A DNA stretch of 64,000 nucleotides from Planctomycetaceae bacterium. Lineage in GTDB: Bacteria; Planctomycetota; Phycisphaerae; Tepidisphaerales; Tepidisphaeraceae. Below, one piece after another: positions 1-7,583 of this stretch (position 1 is the stretch's first letter; each line of letters starts with the position of its first letter). The notes beneath the pieces were generated by a model. That model was not told where the DNA came from and searched no databases. It saw only the letters and a program-made list of their open reading frames with translations. Position numbers and translations under genes: made by a program. The stretch lies in the NCBI GenBank assembly GCA_027487775.1, contig JAIYCY010000023.1:62001-126000 (forward strand), given 5' to 3'.

Positions 1-164
1 ATCGACCGGCGTTCGATCACGGGTCGATTTCCGGGGGCATGCTTTTGCCTGGCCGATTGCAAGCGACATCTTTGTCGCAACACGGGTCGTTTTTTGACGG
101 ATCTGCGGGACCGCACCAGCGCGCTGATGGAGTGACAATACTCGGGCCGCTGCGTGCGACAGAT

Positions 165-1364
165 TTATGGCCGTGGTCGGTCGGGATAATCCTGAGCGTC
201 CTGCCATGCGACGTTGTCAATGACCTGATTTCCGCGTTCGCCGGCGATCTGAAAGGAGGTTCTGCCGAACGAGGTCGAGACGACATTGCCTTGCACGGTG
301 TTGTTGGTTGAGAGGATCCGAAGTGCGAAGTGACGATCTGTATGGGTCGGTGCACGTGTGTCGTAGATCGTGTTTCCGACGACACGGTTTCGGTTCGCGA
401 CCGATGGCGTGGGCTCGGCGGTCGCGTCAACGAGGTAGATCGCCTCACTGCCGGCATCGATGATCACGTTGCCCTGGATCACGTTGTCGGAAGACTGTAC
501 GAACACTGACTGGTAGCGTGAGTTTCGGATGATGTTGCCGCGCAGCGTGTTGTGGGTGGATGATGAGAGCACAAACAGTCCGCGTCCGTGGTTCTCGATC
601 AGGTTGTTTTCGACGAGGTTGTTGCGAGCGCCGTTGGGCAGACGAATGCCGGCGTAGCCCGAGTCGATCTGAACGGCTGAGGTGATGTGGTTGAACGCCA
701 CGTAACAGTCGGTGTGTCCGCTGAGATTGATGCTGCCGTTTGAGATCGAGTTAAAGCGGTTGTGTGTGATGGTGATGTTCTTGCATCCGGCGCTTGCGTA
801 GGCGGCCTTTCCGATGTTTTCGTTGAATAGATTGTTTGAGAAGGTGATGTCGGAAGAATCCTCAAGCCGCACGATGCCGCCAACGAATTCGACCTGATGA
901 AATCCGATGTTGCGGCATCGCTGCAGCATCACGGTTCTGCTCCGGTTGTTGAGTGTGAGGTTTGCGATCACGGCTCCCTTGCCGTCGAGCCTTTTGTTCC
1001 AGAGGAGATAGTGTGACTCATCTCGCCGCTCGATGATGGTGTTTCCGATTCCATCGCCGATGAGATTCACGCCCGGGCGCAGTCGCAAGTGCCCGGCGAC
1101 GAGATAGGTGCCTCGCGGAATGTAGAGCGTGTCGTGATCCGGGTCATTGTCGATGGACACGATCGCATCGTTGAGAATGGAGGTCTGATCATCTGTGGTG
1201 TTGGGAGTGAGTCCGAAGTCCGCGGCGCTGAGCGCGCGGGACCGGGCGTATTCCGCACCGCCGACGCGCCATGCATCCGCATCGGGTGCCCCTTGCGTGA
1301 TGTCGGCATGAGACAGCAAAAGCGAAACAGCAGCGACGACTGCGCATAGTTGGCGGAGGTGCAT
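165..1364 (-). CDS. Secreted right-handed parallel beta-helix protein
   Basis: A 399-aa protein with an N-terminal signal peptide (hydrophobic stretch at about residues 8-20, probable cleavage near residue 25). The body is a series of short repeats rich in N-x-I/V-x-x-N turns, for example the NNLIENHGRG and RNSRYQSVFVQSSDN segments. This is the hallmark of pectate-lyase-3/NosD-like right-handed beta-helices. The start of the mature part (GLTPNTTDDQ then a 'LYIPRGTYLV' strand) matches the opening of pectate_lyase_3-like domains. The family includes polysaccharide lyases and binding proteins; no catalytic residues can be assigned here. There is no dockerin and no LEPR-XLL motif, unlike its neighbour. 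No clear Shine-Dalgarno precedes the ATG. Probably exported and acting on, or binding to, polysaccharide; the exact activity is unknown. Confidence 0.8.
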   Translation of the reverse strand: MHLRQLCAVVAAVSLLLSHADITQGAPDADAWRVGGAEYARSRALSAADFGLTPNTTDDQTSILNDAIVSIDNDPDHDTLYIPRGTYLVAGHLRLRPGVNLIGDGIGNTIIERRDESHYLLWNKRLDGKGAVIANLTLNNRSRTVMLQRCRNIGFHQVEFVGGIVRLEDSSDITFSNNLFNENIGKAAYASAGCKNITITHNRFNSISNGSINLSGHTDCYVAFNHITSAVQIDSGYAGIRLPNGARNNLVENNLIENHGRGLFVLSSSTHNTLRGNIIRNSRYQSVFVQSSDNVIQGNVIIDAGSEAIYLVDATAEPTPSVANRNRVVGNTIYDTRAPTHTDRHFALRILSTNNTVQGNVVSTSFGRTSFQIAGERGNQVIDNVAWQDAQDYPDRPRP

Positions 1365-1420
1365 GGTCTAATCGTCCCCGGATCGAAGGCGGTGTGCAAT
1401 CAATTCTTTGCGTGAGCTTT

Positions 1421-1640
1421 GAAGTGAAACCCGCGAGGACTTTTGGGGATTGCGTGCGTCATGGCGGCAAACCCACGAGAACCTGCGGGGCATGCGTGAG
1501 GGGTTTTGCGATGCCCCAACATGGCGCAGGCCATCCCTTTGTCGGGCAGCCGATGGCTAAGAGGCTCAGCGCATGGGCTGAGGCGGAGGTATCGGACGCG
1601 GCTGGGGGTTCGAGGGGTTGGCGGGTGGTGGGATTGGGGT
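1421..1640. repeat. Downstream copy A of a duplicated 3' cassette
   Basis: The DNA following the 1640-6241 gene is a diverged copy of the DNA following the GH2 gene at 17310. Shared words include the 'ttttgcgatgccccaacat' block (1503 and 16999), the 'ggctgaggcggaggtatcgg' block (about 1577 and 17246) and 'gattggggttagatgatggg' just outside both stop codons. The similarity continues into both coding 3' ends, to about 1795 and 17465. Confidence 0.75.
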
Positions 1641-4600
1641 TAGATGATGGGTTCGTTGCGGCTGGGGTTGAGCGGTTCGGCGCGATGTAGTTTGGGTGAG
1701 GAGGCATCGCGGATGAAGGAGACGGTGGCGCGAGTGGCCGAGAAAAACGACGTGGTGGCGGGTGGGCTGCCGAGAGCGCGTGCGAAGTCGGCGGGGAGGG
1801 ATTGGCCGTAGGCCCTTGCGAGGATCACGAGGTCGCTGAATCCGACGAGGCCGTCGGATGAGTAGTCGAAGTTTCCTTGGGAGTAGGTTCGTCCGGATTG
1901 GTTGAAGTTGCGGGAGAGCGCGAGCAGGTCATTGAAATCGACGCGTCGATCGCGATTGGCATCGCCGCGGAGGATGTGGAAGTTTTGGGGGTCCAGTCGG
2001 GTGAAGAGCCGGTAGTTCGCGTCGGGCAGGTTGATCAGGTCGAGGACGGCCTGGGTGCCGGTGGCGTTCCATCTCAGTTCGAAGGGGGCTTCGGGAACGA
2101 ACTTAAACGTCGCGAGATCGGTCAGCGAGTAGTCGAAGCGGGAGAAGTCCGCGGTCGCGTCGCCGTTGAAGTTGAAGACGATTGCCTGGCGGGTTTCGAA
2201 CTCGAAGGTTGCGCTGGTGAGTGCTGCGAAGGTGCGTTGGACTTCGACGGCGCCGATATCGACCGGCTCGCTGCGAAACTGGCCGCGCTGGTCGAAGAAG
2301 TTGAGGCTCACTCCGTTGTTGATCGCGGGGCTGCCGGATAGCGGGAGGATGGTGAGCGTGGGCCCGCCGTTGTCGGCGAGCGGGCCGATGCGTGCGTCGG
2401 CGGCGGAGAGGTTGAGGAGGTTGTTGGATGACATCGCGGTGAGCGGGCCGGCGACGTCGAAGCCGGTGTTGCCTGCGGCAAGGACGTTGCGGAGCGTGGC
2501 GGTGGCGCCGGTGATGGCGATGCCGCCGTTGCGGTTGTAGGCGATGGTGACGAATTGCAGGTCGGCTGTGCCGCCCGAGAGTGCGAGCGCGTTTCGGCCG
2601 TTGTCGGCGAAGGTGCTGTTGACCACGCTCAGGTTGCCGGTGCTGAGCAGCGCGCCGCCTTCGTTGCCGGCGGCAGATCCAACCGTGTTGGCGTTGAAGG
2701 TGGAGGCGTTGATGGAGGCGCTGCCGAAAAGCCGCAATGCGCCGCCGCTCGCGCTCGCCGAGTTGTTGGTGAAGGTCGAGTTCACGATGGAAACCGCGCC
2801 TGCGGCCCGGATGGCCCCGCCATCGCCGGAGGAGTTGCCGGTGAAGGTGGCGTTGCTGATCGAGACCGAACCGTCGGCGTAGATCGCGCCGCCGACGCTC
2901 GTGCTGGTGTTGCTCGTGAAGGTGGCGTTGACGATGTTGGCGGTGGCGCTTGCGACGAGGTAGATCGCGCCACCGGCATCGGCGCGGTGGTTGGAGAATC
3001 GGACATTGGTGAGTTTGAGCGGGCCGCCGGCGAGGATCGCGCCGCCGAGGCCGAAGAGGGTGCCCGCGACGTCGCCGCCGGTGAGGTCGATGTTCTTGAG
3101 ATTGAAAGTGCCGCCCGCGTGGGCGAAGAGGCGGCGTTTGGTGCCCGTGGCGTTGGCGAGCGTGAGCTGACGGTCCTGCCCGTCAATGGTGAGGTTGCCG
3201 GCGACGGTCAACGCGGTGGCGTCGGCCGGGCCGGTGTAACCGTTGGCGAGGGTGATCGTCTGCCCGGCGAGGCTGGGCGCGAAGGTGATCGTGCGTGTGA
3301 ACGGGTCGGCCTGTGCGTAACGAACCGCTTCGCGCAGGCTTGTCCCGGTGCCGGTTGCGGGGTTGATCGTGCCATTGTCTTCGTCGGCGGCGGTGGTGAC
3401 GACGAGGGGGATGAGTTCGAATGCGCCGACGTCGGGCGTGGCATCGCGCGGGGCGCCGCGCTGGTCGGTTGTGATGCCGGGGACGACCGCTGCCGTGTTG
3501 AGCGCCGGCGAGCCGGGGAGCAACTCCATCGTCCGCACCGTCCCACCGTTGTCGCTGATCGGGGCGAGCTTCGGGTCGGCGTTGATGATGCCCGGCCCGG
3601 TCACTCCACTTTGGACGATGTTCACGCCCAGCCCCGTGATGTTCCCGGATGTGCTCCCGACGATGCTGTTCTGCAGCGTCACTGCCCCTTCCGCAAACAA
3701 ATCTGAGCCTATGTCTGTTGCGTTCCCGTAGATCGAGGAGTGAACGATGGTGGCCGTCGAACCACCTCCGACGACAACACCAGTAAAACCACTTGTGGTT
3801 ACCGTTGAGTTACGGAGCGTCAGTGTGTTGGGAGTCGAACCCGAACTTGACAAGCCGAAGACGGTAATGGTTTGTTGATTGTTTAGTTCGAACGTACTGC
3901 CGTCGATTAGCAGCGTCGCGTTGAAGGCGAAGGCCATGATGACGGCACTGCCGATCGGACTGATGATGGCGGGCGATGACGCGCTGTTGGACGTGAACGT
4001 TGAACCGCTGATGACGACATCACTGGCGACGTTGATCACGCCTCCGCCGAACCCGGCGTTGTTTCGGTCGAATGTCGAGCCGACAATCGTCGCGGTGGAA
4101 TTGGCGGCAAGGATGCCACCGCCGCTATAGAGGCTGACGTTGTCCGGGAACGCGGTGCCCGTGACGTTTAGCGTCGAGCCTCCGATGGCTGCAATGCCCG
4201 CGCCGCCGTTGACGGCGCTTCCACCGCCGATGATGCGTTCGGTGCGGTTGGCGCTGAAGGTCGAGTCGGCGACGGTGACGACCGATCCGACGGCCCAGAT
4301 GCCGCCCCCGCCGTTGGCCAGCTGGGCGCCGGTGCCTGCCGATCCGTCGACGCGGTTGGTGCTGAAGGTGCTGCGGGTGGCCGTGACCGGCGCGCTGAGG
4401 GTGAAGATGCCGGCGCCGACCTGGCCGGCGGTGTTGCCTGAGATGACCGAGTCGATGAGCGTCACGGGCCCGCTGCTGGCGATCGCGCCGCCTTTGACGC
4501 CGCGGCTGTTGGTGATCGCCGAGTTGAGCAGCGTGAGCGAGCCGGAGTTGATGATCGCGCCGCCGTCGGCGGTCGTGCTGGCGTTGCCGTTGGTCAGCGT

Positions 4601-6241
4601 GAGGTTCTCGAGTCGGAGGGTAGCGGTCGGACCGGTCTGAATGATTCGAGTGAGGTTTTCGCCCGAGACTGAGAACACCCGATCAGTGCCCGGCATCTCG
4701 GCGCGGATCTTCACGTCGACTCCGGGCACAATCGCCGGCAGTTCGGAGCCGAGGCGGATCGTGTTCGGATCGGGCTGACCTGTTGTGGGTGTGGAGTAGA
4801 GGTTCGCGGGGATCACGATCAGTTCGGCGACGGGCGTGCGGGCGTTCACCGACGCGATCGCCTGTCGAAGGCTGAGCGGGCTGCTCGAAAGATTGTCGGC
4901 AAGTGTGCCGACGAAGATTGGCGGCGATTGCACGATGAAGCTTGGCACGCCCAGCACGTTGACGGTCGCGAAGCGCTGGGTTGTGGCGAGGTTGTCACTG
5001 ACCGAGAAGCTTGACGCGCCGTTCTGCGCGGCACCGAGCGTGACCCAAGGCTGATCGACAATCGGTGCGAGTCCGCCGACGAGCGGTTGGGTCGCGGGCA
5101 AGACCGGCACGAGGCTGCCCGATTGCGCAGCGGCCGTGACGTCTGTGTTTCGGGTCGAGACGAAAGCGCGTGGCACCACCTTGAGCGCGTTGTTGAGTGT
5201 GTCACCGACGTAGACGTTGCCTTCCAGATCGACTGCGACCGCCTGCGCACGATTCAGGCCGTTCGACACGAGCGTGGTGAGCTGATTGTTAACGGAGTTC
5301 CACCTTCGGATGGTGTTGCTGTTGGAGTCGGCGATGTAGACGTTGCCGGACCGATCGAGCGCGACCTTGGTCGGAGCGTTGAGTCCTGTGACAACGGTGG
5401 TGAGTTGGTTGGTCGATGGGTTCCATCGCTTGACGGCGTTGTTGCCGGTGTCTGCGATGTAGACGATGCCGTTGAAATCGACGGCAACGCCACGCGGCGC
5501 GTTGAGCCCGGTGACGGCTGTGGTCAGTCCGCTGCCGCTGTACCTTCGAATGACGTTGGCGCCGGTTTCGGCGATGTAGACATTTTCAAAGGGGTCGATG
5601 GCCACGCCCTCTGGACTTGACAGTCCTGAGCTGATGAGGGTTGTTGTCGTGCCGGTCGCAGGATTGAAACGAACGAGTCTGCCGGAGAATGCGTCGACGA
5701 AGTATCCAAGCGTGCCGGAGGGATCGACCACGACATCGAACGCGCCCGCGCCCGACACCACCGTCGAACGCTGCGCGGTGACTGGGTTGTAGCGGACGAT
5801 CGATCCCTGGCTGGCCCCGTAGACCATGCCCGCGTCATCGACTGAAAGACCCAGGGTCGAGCCGAAGCCAGTGGTGAGCAGCGTCGACACCGTGTTGGCT
5901 GGGGTGTAGGTGAGTCCGGCCTGCGTGATCGTGAGCGTCTGCCCGCCGATGGTCAGTTGGCCTGTCCGTGTCCCTTGCGTCTCGTTGCTGAGGAATGAGA
6001 AAGTCGCGAGGCCGTTTCCGCTGCCTGTGGCGGTTGTGGTCAGCCATGAGACGTTGGAGGTTGCCGTCCAAGGCGTGGTGGACGACACCAGCACCGAGTT
6101 GCTACCGGCGAACCGACCTTCGGCGATCGATGTATCACCCAGTTGGGTGGTGAGCAGTTGACGTCTTTCCAACGCTTCTGCAACGACCCGAACCACACGA
6201 CCCAAGACCTTATCGCGATGCGAACGACGAGCCTGACGCAT
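1640..6241 (-). CDS. Large LEPR-XLL surface protein: NHL repeats, beta-helix/CSLREA domains, dockerin
   Basis: A 1533-aa multi-domain extracellular protein. The ATG at 6241 is chosen because GGGAG lies 4 nt upstream; an upstream in-frame ATG at 6286 lacks this. An LEPR-XLL type motif (ALERRQLL) lies near residue 27. A short BACON-like segment follows, then NHL/SMP-30-like propeller repeats at about residues 130-370 ('GNVYIADSNSNTIRRWN' type). A first SLRQA (CSLREA-like) segment comes near residue 455, then long parallel beta-helix repeats. A second CSLREA segment (GTSLREAV) lies near residue 970, followed by another beta-helix. A dockerin type I pair occupies about residues 1418-1480 (DANRDRRVDFNDLLALSRNF and DYSSDGLVGFSDLVILARAY). 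The tail ends in NEPII. Dockerins suggest binding to cohesin or calcium-dependent cell-surface attachment. The last ~50 codons are nearly identical to those of the GH2 gene at 17310. Confidence 0.85.
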   Translation of the reverse strand: MRQARRSHRDKVLGRVVRVVAEALERRQLLTTQLGDTSIAEGRFAGSNSVLVSSTTPWTATSNVSWLTTTATGSGNGLATFSFLSNETQGTRTGQLTIGGQTLTITQAGLTYTPANTVSTLLTTGFGSTLGLSVDDAGMVYGASQGSIVRYNPVTAQRSTVVSGAGAFDVVVDPSGTLGYFVDAFSGRLVRFNPATGTTTTLISSGLSSPEGVAIDPFENVYIAETGANVIRRYSGSGLTTAVTGLNAPRGVAVDFNGIVYIADTGNNAVKRWNPSTNQLTTVVTGLNAPTKVALDRSGNVYIADSNSNTIRRWNSVNNQLTTLVSNGLNRAQAVAVDLEGNVYVGDTLNNALKVVPRAFVSTRNTDVTAAAQSGSLVPVLPATQPLVGGLAPIVDQPWVTLGAAQNGASSFSVSDNLATTQRFATVNVLGVPSFIVQSPPIFVGTLADNLSSSPLSLRQAIASVNARTPVAELIVIPANLYSTPTTGQPDPNTIRLGSELPAIVPGVDVKIRAEMPGTDRVFSVSGENLTRIIQTGPTATLRLENLTLTNGNASTTADGGAIINSGSLTLLNSAITNSRGVKGGAIASSGPVTLIDSVISGNTAGQVGAGIFTLSAPVTATRSTFSTNRVDGSAGTGAQLANGGGGIWAVGSVVTVADSTFSANRTERIIGGGSAVNGGAGIAAIGGSTLNVTGTAFPDNVSLYSGGGILAANSTATIVGSTFDRNNAGFGGGVINVASDVVISGSTFTSNSASSPAIISPIGSAVIMAFAFNATLLIDGSTFELNNQQTITVFGLSSSGSTPNTLTLRNSTVTTSGFTGVVVGGGSTATIVHSSIYGNATDIGSDLFAEGAVTLQNSIVGSTSGNITGLGVNIVQSGVTGPGIINADPKLAPISDNGGTVRTMELLPGSPALNTAAVVPGITTDQRGAPRDATPDVGAFELIPLVVTTAADEDNGTINPATGTGTSLREAVRYAQADPFTRTITFAPSLAGQTITLANGYTGPADATALTVAGNLTIDGQDRQLTLANATGTKRRLFAHAGGTFNLKNIDLTGGDVAGTLFGLGGAILAGGPLKLTNVRFSNHRADAGGAIYLVASATANIVNATFTSNTSTSVGGAIYADGSVSISNATFTGNSSGDGGAIRAAGAVSIVNSTFTNNSASASGGALRLFGSASINASTFNANTVGSAAGNEGGALLSTGNLSVVNSTFADNGRNALALSGGTADLQFVTIAYNRNGGIAITGATATLRNVLAAGNTGFDVAGPLTAMSSNNLLNLSAADARIGPLADNGGPTLTILPLSGSPAINNGVSLNFFDQRGQFRSEPVDIGAVEVQRTFAALTSATFEFETRQAIVFNFNGDATADFSRFDYSLTDLATFKFVPEAPFELRWNATGTQAVLDLINLPDANYRLFTRLDPQNFHILRGDANRDRRVDFNDLLALSRNFNQSGRTYSQGNFDYSSDGLVGFSDLVILARAYGQSLPADFARALGSPPATTSFFSATRATVSFIRDASSPKLHRAEPLNPSRNEPII

Positions 6242-6480
6242 ACATCTCCCGTAAACCCTGAACCGGGGCCAGCTTCGTAACAACACACCGCCGACCCCAG
6301 AGCGGGATGGTGCAAGTGCCGGAGATGCTTGTCAACACAAATCGGTTGCAGACGAAGTTGGAATCAGCAAAGCGCTGCGGGCGATGAGGTTTGGGTGAAA
6401 TCGGAGGTTTTCCGAACGTGTTTTCACGCCGTGTTCCGAGTCTATTCCCGGTCGCGCGGCCGCTTGAGTGTGGCGGCAGT

Positions 6481-7362
6481 TCATACCAGTTCTGCGAGCC
6501 GATCGGGGTCTGCCGGCCGGATTGTCGTGATGACCTGCGTTGCGAATGTCGAATATCGCGTGACGGTGAGGCTGGATGATTTGGCGGTTGGGATGGGGTT
6601 GGTGGCGCGGTTGAATGCGCGTGCAAAGTCGGCGGGGAGGTTGCCGTTGTAGTTTCGAGCGAGGATGAGGAGGTCGGAGAAGCCGACGAGGCCGCCGGGT
6701 GAGACGGCAACGCCGCGTGGGCTGCCTAAGGTTTGGTTGGAGCTGAATGAGCCGGAGGCGACCGTGACGGTTGAACCCTGCAATGAACCGGCGCTGTTGT
6801 ATCGTCGGAACTTGATTGCGGTGGTTCCGCCTGTGACACTTTCGGCCCAGCCGACGACGATGTGGCCGTCGGATCGGACGGCCACATCGACGCTTCCGAT
6901 GGTGGTGTTGACATCGCCGTCGAGGACGGTGATGGCGCTGCCGATGGTAAGGCCGTCGGCGTCGTAACGACGCAGGACGATCCGATCGTCGTGGCTTGTT
7001 GAGCTGCTGCTGTTTTGGAACTTATACGCGACCGCGAAGTCTCCATTGTCGGCGGCATCGACGGCAAAATCGACGCCGAGAGAGCTGTTGGGGATGTTGC
7101 CCGCGACGGTGAAGAAGGTGCCGTTGGCATTTCCGGCGGGCGTGAAGAGTTGCATGTTGATGGCCGTGCCGGTGCCGGTGTTGTTGGCTTGCCAGATGGT
7201 GCCAAACCCTCCGTCGGCGCGAATGAAGATGTCGGGTTCGGCAAAGGAGCTGAGCATCTGGATGCTGTTGGCATCGATGGCCGTGCGGATGATGCTGTGT
7301 GCCAACAGGTGGCGACTCTCGAGTGGTTCGACGCGTTGACGATGGACGGTCTCAATGGACAT
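6481..7362 (-). CDS. LEPR-XLL protein with a half dockerin (probable chimera or deletion)
   Basis: A 293-aa protein. I take the ATG at 7362; an in-frame TTG at 7380 is possible. The LEPR-XLL motif (VEPLESRHLLAH) is at residues 11-22. The next ~180 residues are beta-strand repeats resembling FG-GAP/propeller blades (DFAVAYKF, HIVVGWAES). The C-terminus carries only the second dockerin calcium loop (SPGGLVGFSDLLILARNYNG); the usual first loop and the beta-sandwich linker found in its neighbours are missing. The DNA of this half dockerin is almost identical to that in the GH2 gene (about 17451-17515). The surrounding protein is far shorter than other members here, so it may be a deletion derivative. 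Its calcium-binding ability is doubtful. Confidence 0.7.
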   Translation of the reverse strand: MSIETVHRQRVEPLESRHLLAHSIIRTAIDANSIQMLSSFAEPDIFIRADGGFGTIWQANNTGTGTAINMQLFTPAGNANGTFFTVAGNIPNSSLGVDFAVDAADNGDFAVAYKFQNSSSSTSHDDRIVLRRYDADGLTIGSAITVLDGDVNTTIGSVDVAVRSDGHIVVGWAESVTGGTTAIKFRRYNSAGSLQGSTVTVASGSFSSNQTLGSPRGVAVSPGGLVGFSDLLILARNYNGNLPADFARAFNRATNPIPTAKSSSLTVTRYSTFATQVITTIRPADPDRLAELV

Positions 7363-7583
7363 AGGATTCTCTGGGATCAAGATGACAGCTACTCATCAAG
7401 TGCCTTTCGACCGAGACTGTGGCCAATGCGGCTTGTGGTGGAAGGCTTTTTGCATGGAGAAACGGAGATTGTGTGTGATTTGATACGTATTGCGGGAAAT
7501 TGGGGTGAGAGAGCCGGCAGTGAAGGCTGAGCTTGGCGGCTCTCGGCATGCGTACGGCCGGCGGGGTTGATCAGGTGCTGGCG

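Noticed and set aside
1877-3706. Long plus-strand open frames opposite the 1640-6241 gene
   Set aside because: They mirror the GC-rich, repetitive codons of the beta-helix gene; they have no ribosome site and no family-like sequence.
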